From assembly GCF_014205885.1 (NCBI RefSeq), contig NZ_JACHFB010000002.1:98443-162442 (forward strand): a stretch of DNA of 64,000 nt. The letters run 5' to 3'. The position numbers were made by a program, and so were the translations under genes. The stretch's first letter is position 1; each line of letters opens with the position of its first letter. Positions 55,630 to 63,291 of this stretch are shown one piece after another. The DNA is from Borreliella californiensis (GTDB lineage Bacteria > Spirochaetota > Spirochaetia > Borreliales > Borreliaceae). The notes under the pieces are model-generated. The model made no database searches. It had not been told where the DNA came from and was given only the letters and a program-made list of their open reading frames with translations.

Positions 55630-57534
55630 ATGAATGACAGGGCCATAAATTTTTCTGAACTTTGTGATAAAATGCGATCTTATTTGGAAAGAGAAAGTCA
55701 TGTTGATTTGATGGAAATAGAAGCAGATACTCTTGAAGAGGCTTTAAATGATGCTTCTTTGGAGCTCTCGGTGCCCTATAAAGAATTAGACTATGAGATT
55801 TTGTTAAAAGGTAGTAGTGGTATATTGGGATATAGGAAGAGAAAATGGAAAATAGTTGCCTATAGGAATTCTTTTAGCAAGCCTAAGGTATCTCTTGATT
55901 CGAAAAATGATTCAGGAAAAGAAGAGTTGATTTCATTAGATGGTGAATTTTTTATCAGGAAATCTTCAAAAGGTGTATTTCTAAAGGTTATCTCACCAAA
56001 GGGACAAGGAATTCCTATTAAGTATCAAGATGTTATTTCTAAATTAGAATTACATAGCAATATTGAAAATTTCAATATAGACATTGTGAAGGGTATAGTT
56101 GAGAATGCTAGTGGATATTATGAAAAAATTGCTGATTTTGAATCTGATCCTTCTGAAAATGTTACAATGATGGTTCAAATATCAGAAAATTCAATGTCAG
56201 TTACCATTGAATTTACCGTGCCTGGAATTAATGGAGCTGAAATTTTTGCACAAGATATTTTTAATATTCTTAGAAAATATGGAGTAATAGATATTGCAAT
56301 ACTTAAGGATAAAGTAGCAAAATTTGTGGATTATCCTGTTTATGGTGAGCCTGTTGAACTTGCAAGAGGGCTAGAGCCAGTAAAGGGCAAGGATTCTTAT
56401 ATTGATTTTATTGTTGATGAAAATAATAGGCTTGGTGAGTATGAGGTTTCAAGCATAGGATTTAGAAATGTAATTGAAGGCGAGGAGTTGGCCAGAATTA
56501 TTCCTTTTGGTAAAGGTGTAGATGGTTATACCGTTTTTGGCAAAGTTTTAAAATCAGAGAGTGGGCAGGATATTGATTTTATTTTGGGTGAGAATACTTT
56601 TAGAGATGGTTATAAAATTCGGGCAAAATGTAATGGGTACATGTCTGTTTCAGATGGTGTAATATCTGTTCATAACATTTATTTAGTCAAGGGTGATGTT
56701 GGACCTGCTACTGGGGATATAGTAAATAATGGAATGGTTCTTGTGCAGGGTAATGTTTTAGATGGATACAATATTATGGCCAAAAGTGGAATAGAAGTAA
56801 AAGGACTAGTGGGTCGGTGCAATTTAAAAACGGATGGGTCTATTATTTTTCATAGTGGTGTGAATGGTAAGGGCGATTCTAAAATTTATGCTCGGGGTAA
56901 TGTTAGGGCTAAGTTTTTAGAAAATGTTACTTTAAATTGTGGCGGGGAAGTTGAAGTTTTAAGAGGTATTGTGAATTCTTCAGTTTCTTCTAAAAAGAGA
57001 GTTCTTTGTATCGGTAAAAAATCAAAAATAGTTGGTTCTAATGTTTATGCCAAAGAAGAGGTTAGGGCTTATTCTATAGGTTCTGATAGAAGTTGTGAAA
57101 CTTGCATTGATGTTGGCTATGATCCTGAAATTAAAGATTTACTAACTAGGTTTACTAGTCATCTTGAAAAGATTGAAAAGCGATTAGAAGTTTTAACTAA
57201 AGATATTGTTGCTTTAAAAAAGAATATTGTGTTTATTACAGATAAGGCAGAAAAATCCTTAAAGATTGATAGTTATAATGAATTTGTTAATGAGAGTAAA
57301 ATTCTTAGAACGGAAATAAAAATGATAGAGGCTAAACGAATTGATTTGCAAAATGAGCTTGAAAATACTAAGATAGAGGGTAAAGTTTCTGTTGAAAATA
57401 TAGCTTGTTTGGGCGTTAAGCTTTATATTAAAAATGCTTTTTATGAGCTTTCAAAAGATTACAGCAATGTTACTTTTGTAGAGGATGATAATTACATTAA
57501 AGTTATGACCTATATCCCTTTTAAGTCTAGGTGA
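55630..57534 (+). CDS. FapA (DUF342) protein with N-terminal Jag-like domain
   Basis: 634 aa. The N-terminus (about residues 22-72) has the Jag_N pattern, including EADTLEEALNDASLEL and GSSGILGYRKRKWKI. The centre (about 175-480) is a FapA/DUF342 beta-helix-like region rich in glycine turns (GDVGPATGDIVNNGMVLVQG type). A C-terminal coiled coil (about 500-600) follows. In other flagellated bacteria FapA proteins accompany FlhF/FlhG and influence flagellar placement. GTGA overlap with the next gene. Confidence 0.8.
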   Translation: MNDRAINFSELCDKMRSYLERESHVDLMEIEADTLEEALNDASLELSVPYKELDYEILLKGSSGILGYRKRKWKIVAYRNSFSKPKVSLDSKNDSGKEELISLDGEFFIRKSSKGVFLKVISPKGQGIPIKYQDVISKLELHSNIENFNIDIVKGIVENASGYYEKIADFESDPSENVTMMVQISENSMSVTIEFTVPGINGAEIFAQDIFNILRKYGVIDIAILKDKVAKFVDYPVYGEPVELARGLEPVKGKDSYIDFIVDENNRLGEYEVSSIGFRNVIEGEELARIIPFGKGVDGYTVFGKVLKSESGQDIDFILGENTFRDGYKIRAKCNGYMSVSDGVISVHNIYLVKGDVGPATGDIVNNGMVLVQGNVLDGYNIMAKSGIEVKGLVGRCNLKTDGSIIFHSGVNGKGDSKIYARGNVRAKFLENVTLNCGGEVEVLRGIVNSSVSSKKRVLCIGKKSKIVGSNVYAKEEVRAYSIGSDRSCETCIDVGYDPEIKDLLTRFTSHLEKIEKRLEVLTKDIVALKKNIVFITDKAEKSLKIDSYNEFVNESKILRTEIKMIEAKRIDLQNELENTKIEGKVSVENIACLGVKLYIKNAFYELSKDYSNVTFVEDDNYIKVMTYIPFKSR

Positions 57535-57863
57535 ATGATCTTTTATATAAGGATTTGTATATGGATACATTTGAAGTTTTTAAGATGTCTGTTGTTGGAT
57601 CTTTTAAAGCTAGACAATTTTTAAGTGAAAGTGAAAAGCGTAAAAGATTGAAAATTAATCAAAATGCTAGATTTAGATTTTTAAGAGATTGTCATATTGA
57701 TTCTGAGGTTAGCAATGTATGTGTAGTTAGCAAGGTTGAGGATAATTATTTGTTTTCGTTTCCAGTTAAAAAAAATAAGAATGAAGAGAAGGTAATGCTT
57801 AGTTTATATTTTGATAAATTTGAAGATCCTGAAATTGGCAAAAATGTTAATATTAAGAGATAA
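57531..57863 (+). CDS. Conserved small protein of the motility operon, unknown
   Basis: 110 aa, basic, no signal or membrane helix, no recognised domain. It starts at GTG 57531, overlapping the FapA-like stop by 4 nt. AAGTCTAG precedes it, so the SD is weak and coupling likely. Cytoplasmic; function unknown. Confidence 0.6.
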   Translation: MNDLLYKDLYMDTFEVFKMSVVGSFKARQFLSESEKRKRLKINQNARFRFLRDCHIDSEVSNVCVVSKVEDNYLFSFPVKKNKNEEKVMLSLYFDKFEDPEIGKNVNIKR

Positions 57864-57882
57864 AATGTTTTAGGACTTTTAT

Positions 57883-58401
57883 ATGTTTATTGTTTTTTAT
57901 CTTATTTTAATTATATTTATTTTTATATATTTTCATGTGTATGTTAATTTGAAAATAAAATCTAATAGCATACTTAGAAAGTTCAAAAGTGAGGTAGATA
58001 AAACAATTATTGAAATTAATCAGGCTACGGATAGAAACATAAATATTATTGAAATAAAAATTGAAAGTTTAAATAGAATCATTAAAGAAGTTGACGAGAG
58101 AATTGAAATTCTTGATCAGAGGTTGTTAGGGTTTAACAACACTATTCCTGGGAATAGTCCTTCTAGTTTTGGATCAAAAAGTGATGGAATTTATAAAAGC
58201 AGTTTGGATTATTCTATGCCTACTATTGAAAAAAATATAATAAAAGAAAGTTATAATGTTCGCAATCAGATTATTTTACTTCATGAACAAGGTATGTCTT
58301 TTGAAGCTATTGCTAAAAAGTTTAAGTTAGATCTAGGTGAAGTTGAGTTAATTATTTCAATACATAGGGGAGGTATTCATGAAAAAATGGATAGGTATTG
58401 A
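57883..58401 (+). CDS. Bitopic coiled-coil protein with C-terminal helix-turn-helix-like segment
   Basis: 172 aa: one N-terminal transmembrane helix (about 2-23), a coiled coil (about 45-85) and a C-terminal segment ILLHEQGMSFEAIAKKF plus LGEVELIISI that resembles a helix-turn-helix. It is similar in layout to DUF6115 proteins found near flagellar genes in other phyla. It overlaps the Hsp70-like gene by 23 nt. Confidence 0.6.
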   Translation: MFIVFYLILIIFIFIYFHVYVNLKIKSNSILRKFKSEVDKTIIEINQATDRNINIIEIKIESLNRIIKEVDERIEILDQRLLGFNNTIPGNSPSSFGSKSDGIYKSSLDYSMPTIEKNIIKESYNVRNQIILLHEQGMSFEAIAKKFKLDLGEVELIISIHRGGIHEKMDRY

Positions 58402-59848
58402 TCTTGGGACCACAAATACTGTGGCATCGTATTTTGATGTTAGTTCTAAGATAATATTAAATGAAAGGGGGGAGCGAATGACTCCTTCCATTGTTTCTTT
58501 CTCAGATAAGGATGTTTTTGTTGGAAGCACCGCTAAAAATCAAATATTAGTTAATCCTCAAAAAACATTTTATGATTTTAAGACCAACATAGGTTCTAAT
58601 AATTTTTATAAAGTAGATGGCGAATTTTATAGAGCAGAATATATTTCAGCACATTTGCTCTCTAGTGTTAAAAAGAACGCTGAAAAATTTTTAGATGAAG
58701 AGATTGAAAATGCTGTAATAACAGTACCCGCATATTTTTCTGAGATTCAAAGAAGATGTGTTGTCGAGGCTGCAAATATTGCTGGTTTGAATTGTAAGGC
58801 CATACTTAATGAGCCAACCGCAGCTGCTATTGCTTATGCCTTTGAAAGACAGATTGATGGAATTTTTCTTATTTACGATCTTGGGGGTGGAACTTTTGAT
58901 GTAACTCTTATGGAAAAACAGGGCGACACTTATACTGTTCTTTCGGTTAAAGGGCAAAGTCGACTTGGAGGTAATGACTTTAATAAAATTATTGAAAAGC
59001 ATGTTTTAGATAGTTTTAAAAGTGAATATCCTGATTTCAATCTAGAAGATATTTTTCTTTTAGAACAGCTAAGAGAGAGAATTGAAGAGGGTAAAAAAAA
59101 TTTGTCTGTTGTGGAAGAGGTTGATATTACTTTGCTTTTCCTTGATGGTAAGCATTTAAATTATAGTCTTAAAAGGGATGAATTTAATTCAATGATAAGT
59201 GAATATATTGACAAAACTATTCAGCTGTCTATGGAATGTATTGCTGATTCTGGGGTTGATATTAGTAGTGTTTCAAAAATCATACTTTCTGGTGGTTCAA
59301 CAAGGATTCCCTTGATTGAAAAAGTTTTAAAAGAATCCTTTCCTTCTGTTTCCATTTTAGATGCTTTAAACCAAGATGAAGTTGTAGCTATTGGTGCAGG
59401 TATTCATGCTTTTAGTCTTTCTGGAAATGACTCTGTTATCAAGTTTAAGGATGTGACTCCTTATTCTCTTGGACTTGAGATAAAGGATAATGAATTTTTT
59501 ACCTTAATAGAGAGAAATACTGCTTTGCCAATTTCTAGGAGTAAACTATTTACGACTGTCAATGATTATCAAGATGAAATTGAGATTCACATACTTCAAG
59601 GTGAATATAAAAAAGCCTCTTTGAATTATTCTATAGGTAGGTTTTCCTTTGGCAATATTCAAAAAGCTTTAAGGGGAATTCCCAAAATAGAGGTACTCTT
59701 TACTTTAAATGAAAGCGGTATTTTAAGTGTTAATGCCAAAGATTTAGAGACAAATTCTTCTAATTTTATTGAAATAAAAATTACAAGTTCATCTGACAAT
59801 GTAGCAAAAGAAAGTCTTTCAAGTAGTTTTACAAGTATTATTGATTAA
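58379..59848 (+). CDS. Truncated Hsp70 (DnaK paralog)
   Basis: 489 aa against about 640 for DnaK. The nucleotide-binding domain is intact (GIDLGTTNTVASYF, IYDLGGGTFDVTLME, KIILSGGSTRIPLIE), and a substrate-binding beta domain follows to the end, but the helical lid and acidic tail are missing. It ends the 41-kb plus-strand run, overlapping the previous gene. GGGGAGG precedes ATG 58379. B. burgdorferi has a full DnaK elsewhere; this second copy is probably specialised (BB0264 type). Confidence 0.88.
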   Translation: MKKWIGIDLGTTNTVASYFDVSSKIILNERGERMTPSIVSFSDKDVFVGSTAKNQILVNPQKTFYDFKTNIGSNNFYKVDGEFYRAEYISAHLLSSVKKNAEKFLDEEIENAVITVPAYFSEIQRRCVVEAANIAGLNCKAILNEPTAAAIAYAFERQIDGIFLIYDLGGGTFDVTLMEKQGDTYTVLSVKGQSRLGGNDFNKIIEKHVLDSFKSEYPDFNLEDIFLLEQLRERIEEGKKNLSVVEEVDITLLFLDGKHLNYSLKRDEFNSMISEYIDKTIQLSMECIADSGVDISSVSKIILSGGSTRIPLIEKVLKESFPSVSILDALNQDEVVAIGAGIHAFSLSGNDSVIKFKDVTPYSLGLEIKDNEFFTLIERNTALPISRSKLFTTVNDYQDEIEIHILQGEYKKASLNYSIGRFSFGNIQKALRGIPKIEVLFTLNESGILSVNAKDLETNSSNFIEIKITSSSDNVAKESLSSSFTSIID

Positions 59849-59874
59849 AAACCCAAATAAACAAAGATATTTTT

Positions 59875-60381
59875 TTAAAAGTAATAAATTATTTTTCCCA
59901 ATATATTGTCAATTTTTATAAGTCCGTAATCCCTTGAGTCTAATGAGAGCTGCTTATTTTCTCCTATAACTAAATAGTGGTCTTCAGGAATTTTTTTAGT
60001 ATTTTTTTTTAAAATATTTTCATCTATTTTAAAGTTTAAATCATGTATGCATATTTTATTTTTTTCTATTTGTTTAAATTTTTCTCCTGGAATTGCAAAA
60101 ATTTTTTTAATGGCAATTTTGTTTGTTATAGGGTCTGCAATAAGTACTATTTCATTTTTTTTGGGGTTTTTCCATAATAGAAGGTATTTTTGACGTTTTT
60201 CAAGCCTAATTCCATATGCAAATTTGTGATTTACAATCCAATTTTTTTCAAATATTGTTGGGGTCATTGATTCGCCTTTTACTATGTAAAATGATAAGAA
60301 TAATTTTATTAGGGTTATTAAAAATAAGCAAGCGGCTAAAATCGACGCTAGTTCATATTTGTGAGCTTTAAATATTCTCAT
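59875..60381 (-). CDS. lepB: Signal peptidase I
   Basis: 168 aa. One N-terminal transmembrane anchor (about 11-34); catalytic Ser in KGESMTPT (Ser38), catalytic Lys in IAIKKIFAIPGE, and the late SRDYGLI block. It cleaves signal peptides at the outer face of the inner membrane. It is short, as in Gram-positive SipS-type enzymes. B. burgdorferi has several. No SD before ATG 60381. Convergent with the Hsp70-like gene (26 bp apart). Confidence 0.9.
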   Translation of the reverse strand: MRIFKAHKYELASILAACLFLITLIKLFLSFYIVKGESMTPTIFEKNWIVNHKFAYGIRLEKRQKYLLLWKNPKKNEIVLIADPITNKIAIKKIFAIPGEKFKQIEKNKICIHDLNFKIDENILKKNTKKIPEDHYLVIGENKQLSLDSRDYGLIKIDNILGKIIYYF

Positions 60382-60423
60382 AACTTTTAAAGTATGCTTT
60401 CATTCAAATGCAATTTTCTATTG

Positions 60424-60429
60424 TATAAT
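60424..60429 (+). promoter_or_regulatory. Candidate -10 giving a near-leaderless LysM/M23 mRNA
   Basis: TATAAT only 13 nt upstream of ATG 60443, in the 61-bp gap between divergent genes. The transcript would start about 7 nt before the start codon, and no SD is visible there. The -35 region is weak. Confidence 0.35.
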
Positions 60430-60442
60430 GAAATAGCATGTT

Positions 60443-61696
60443 ATGATTATACCAAAAAAAAAGCAAAGGGTAGAAAAACGTAAAAAAAATTTTTTATTCA
60501 ATAGTAAAAAGAATGCCAATTTTGAATTAAAAGATTTTGCCAATATTAGAAATATTGGCAAAAGAAGAAAAAAAGTTTTCAAGTTTAAGAACTTTTTTAA
60601 AAAAAAAATCAATTTTTTTAAAAAAGTTTCTTTATTTTTTTATAATCTTAAAATACAAAATATTAATCATTATGAATATAAATATTATTATAAGAGCTTG
60701 AGAGAGAAAGTTTTTGATATCTTTAGTATAAAATTTGATTATAAGCTTGTTTTTAAGCTTAATGCAATAATCTTTGTTTTTATATTAACATTTTATATTA
60801 ATATTTTTTCTTATTATGGTTCGTATGTTTTTTTAAATAGGCTTTCTTTGCCTAAAGATTATTTTATTGATACATTTTTATATTATAGCGATCAAGATGT
60901 AGTTCAAATTAGTAGTTATTTACCTGAATCCAATGTTTCTGCAAATGTTTCTGGATTTAAAAAAAATTTTGTATTAAAGGTATTTGATCATAAAATTAAG
61001 CCTGGAGAAACGCTTTCACATGTTGCAGCTAGATACCAAATAACCAGTGAAACTTTAATTTCTTTTAATGAAATTAAAGATGTAAGAAATATTAAGCCAA
61101 ATTCAATTATTAAAGTTCCTAATATGAAAGGAATTGTTTATGTTGTTAAAAAAAATGACTCTATTTCATCTATAGCTAGTGCTTATAATGTTCCCAAGGT
61201 TGATATTTTAGATTCTAATAATCTTGATAATGAAGTTTTATTTTTAGGGCAAAAATTGTTTATTCCTGGAGGAAGATTGTCCAAAGATTTTTTAAAGGAG
61301 GTGTTAGGAGAAACCTTTATTTATCCTGTGCAGGGTGTTATTACCTCAGGATATGGTTATCGACCAGATCCTTTTACAGGAGTTATTAGTTTTCACAATG
61401 GAATAGATATTGCAAATTTAGCTAATACTCCTATTAAATCCTCAAGAGAAGGCATTGTTGTAACTATAGGATTTAATGCGGGAGGGTATGGGAAATATAT
61501 TGTTATTTCTCACAGCAACGGATTTCAAACTTTATATGCACATTTGAATTCTTTTGCCGTTAAGGTTGGGAAAAAAGTTTCAAGAGGGGCGGTAATAGGC
61601 TATATGGGAAGCACTGGTTATAGCACAGGCAATCATCTACATTTTACTATTTTTAGGAATGGCAAAACTGAAAATCCTATGAAATATTTAAGATAA
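60443..61696 (+). CDS. LysM/M23 peptidoglycan endopeptidase-like protein
   Basis: 417 aa. A strongly basic N-terminal region (about 1-105) precedes a transmembrane helix (about 107-127), then two LysM motifs (KIKPGETLSHVAARYQI near 193; YVVKKNDSISSIASAYN near 234) and a C-terminal M23 domain (about 300-417). The zinc ligands look complete: HNGIDIA, LYAHLNS and HLHF. It should act on periplasmic peptidoglycan while anchored in the inner membrane. Two long hairpins lie in the first 65 codons. It ends 6 bp from a convergent gene. Confidence 0.88.
   Translation: MIIPKKKQRVEKRKKNFLFNSKKNANFELKDFANIRNIGKRRKKVFKFKNFFKKKINFFKKVSLFFYNLKIQNINHYEYKYYYKSLREKVFDIFSIKFDYKLVFKLNAIIFVFILTFYINIFSYYGSYVFLNRLSLPKDYFIDTFLYYSDQDVVQISSYLPESNVSANVSGFKKNFVLKVFDHKIKPGETLSHVAARYQITSETLISFNEIKDVRNIKPNSIIKVPNMKGIVYVVKKNDSISSIASAYNVPKVDILDSNNLDNEVLFLGQKLFIPGGRLSKDFLKEVLGETFIYPVQGVITSGYGYRPDPFTGVISFHNGIDIANLANTPIKSSREGIVVTIGFNAGGYGKYIVISHSNGFQTLYAHLNSFAVKVGKKVSRGAVIGYMGSTGYSTGNHLHFTIFRNGKTENPMKYLR
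60535..60563. repeat. 13-bp perfect hairpin in the LysM/M23 gene
   Basis: Arms 60535-60547 and 60551-60563 are exact reverse complements with a 3-nt loop. It includes a GCC/GGC core and is followed by A-rich sequence on both sides. Confidence 0.85.
60590..60628. repeat. 16-bp perfect hairpin in the LysM/M23 gene
   Basis: Arms 60590-60605 and 60613-60628 are exact reverse complements with a 7-nt loop, nearly all A/T, so chance is more plausible than for the GC-containing hairpin just upstream. Confidence 0.7.
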
Positions 61697-61702
61697 TGTT
61701 TT

Positions 61703-63085
61703 TTATGTGTATTTAGATATGTTAATTTTTTTAAGTATTTGAGTTAGTTTTTTGCCTTCTACTAGATCAATAAGCCTTCCTTCAATCATTTGTTTGGCCT
61801 TTAAAGAGAATTTTGATGGAGCAATACAGAGTCCTTTTATTTTATTTTCTTTTATTTTTGAAATGAAATCTTTTAAGAATAATTCACCAAAAGTATCTTG
61901 CTCTGTTCTTACAAAACGTACTATTAAATTTTCTTCCCATTGATTGTTAGCTAAGTGAAAGTTTATATCAATAAATTGTGTTGTTATTTCATTTATTTTA
62001 GAATCTCTTATTTGAAATTTATTTAAATATAGTTTTAAAATAATTTCATTTGCTATTTTTTCAAAATTTTCTTTTGAACTTCGCAAATATATTCTTAAAG
62101 CTATGTTTTCGTTTAACCTTTTGCTAAATGCTAGTTTTTCTTTAATATTTTTGTAATTTGGATCAATTTCTTCAACCTTGGTAAAAGCTTCTGTAGCTTT
62201 TTGATAATTTTCAACAGAGATTTGGAGCTCTCCAAGATTATAAAATAACTCAAGAAAAACTTTTTTAGGCAAGTCAGGTTTTACTTTTATTATTTCTTTA
62301 ATATTTTGTTCTAATTTTCCTAATTCTTTGTTTTTTGAATAAATTTCAGATGTAATCAATAAAGCCTCGTAAATCAGTCCGTCTTGTTGTTTTATTTTGT
62401 TGGCAATCTCTATTGCTAGATGATCTTGATTCATTTTTGATAAAGACTTAGCATATGCCAAAAGAGCTTCAATGTCGTTTTGTATATTTTTTTTTATATT
62501 GTTAAATATTATAACAGCTTGTCTATAGCTTTCTAGATTAAATAAAGTTATTCCCAGGTGTTTTAGGACATCTTTATTATTTTTGTTAAAATTGTAAACT
62601 TTTTTGAGATAGTATAGAGCTTCTTTATACATTTCATTTTTTAAGAATGCTATAGCAAGATAATAATTTGCATCTTCATCTGTTTTTTTTATCAGAAAAG
62701 CTTTCTTTAAATATTCCAAGGCTTCTCTATTAAAATTTCTTTTAAGATTATAAAATCCATAGCTTAAAAAAGCTTTAAATGTGTTTATTTCTTGACTTAT
62801 TGGGTTGTCTTCTATTAATTGGCATAATTTTTTTGCATATTTTATGCCATTTTCATAGTCTTTATTTTTATAGTAGTAGTTATTTAAAATTTCAAGGGCA
62901 CCTATTTCGTTTGGATTTGTTTTTAATAAGGAAATTGCCCTTTCGATTAATTTTCGTGTTCTCTCATCATCTTTTTTGATTTTACCTATAGTTTTACTTA
63001 CTGTAAGTTTTAATGCTATTTTAAAAAATAAAAATACTAAAATAAATACTGTCAATGAAGAGATTACTATAAATAGTGACAACAC
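61703..63085 (-). CDS. Membrane-anchored TPR protein with possible degenerate Mrr-like C-terminus
   Basis: 460 aa. An N-terminal transmembrane helix (about 3-25) is followed by about seven TPR units (for example YENGIKYAKKLCQLIED, FNREALEYLKKAFLI, YQKATEAFTKVEEID). The last 105 residues (from about 356) differ: FIDINFHL, NLIVRFVR, KGLCIAPSKFSLKAKQ and LIDLVEGKKLTQIL resemble the core of Mrr-type restriction-endonuclease-like domains, but the catalytic QxK is absent (RFVR). Probably a non-catalytic fold used for binding. Cytoplasmic or periplasmic side unclear. Divergent from the acidic repeat gene. Confidence 0.7.
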   Translation of the reverse strand: MLSLFIVISSLTVFILVFLFFKIALKLTVSKTIGKIKKDDERTRKLIERAISLLKTNPNEIGALEILNNYYYKNKDYENGIKYAKKLCQLIEDNPISQEINTFKAFLSYGFYNLKRNFNREALEYLKKAFLIKKTDEDANYYLAIAFLKNEMYKEALYYLKKVYNFNKNNKDVLKHLGITLFNLESYRQAVIIFNNIKKNIQNDIEALLAYAKSLSKMNQDHLAIEIANKIKQQDGLIYEALLITSEIYSKNKELGKLEQNIKEIIKVKPDLPKKVFLELFYNLGELQISVENYQKATEAFTKVEEIDPNYKNIKEKLAFSKRLNENIALRIYLRSSKENFEKIANEIILKLYLNKFQIRDSKINEITTQFIDINFHLANNQWEENLIVRFVRTEQDTFGELFLKDFISKIKENKIKGLCIAPSKFSLKAKQMIEGRLIDLVEGKKLTQILKKINISKYT

Positions 63086-63291
63086 TTGTATTGCTCCTAA
63101 ATTAAAAATATCCCATTAATTTGCATCATCATAGTTACTTTTAATAAAAGTTATTTGCTTAAAATAAAAGTAATTTGTAAGTTGAATATCGCATTATTTA
63201 TATTATATTATAGTTATAATAATAATGATAACTATAATTAGTGCATAAGTTTGATTTCAATAAAATTAACGAAGCAAAGAGGTTATGATTT
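63086..63291. promoter_or_regulatory. 206-bp divergent intergenic region with operator-like dyad
   Basis: It holds an 11-bp-arm inverted repeat (63207-63217 with 63228-63238) and a 15-bp near-repeat AATAAAAGTNATTTG at 63143-63157 and 63163-63177 (20-bp period). No gene is visible. The dyad is compatible with a dimeric repressor site upstream of the acidic gene. Confidence 0.45.
63207..63238. repeat. Inverted repeat, 11-bp arms, 10-bp spacer
   Basis: Left arm 63207-63217 and right arm 63228-63238 are exact reverse complements. The AT-rich core loosely resembles Fur-family boxes; BosR is the only Fur-family regulator known in Borrelia. This assignment is speculative. Confidence 0.55.

Noticed and set aside
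58141..58158. 8-bp hairpin in the bitopic coiled-coil gene
   Set aside because: Short and inside coding sequence with no T-run; not distinguishable from chance.
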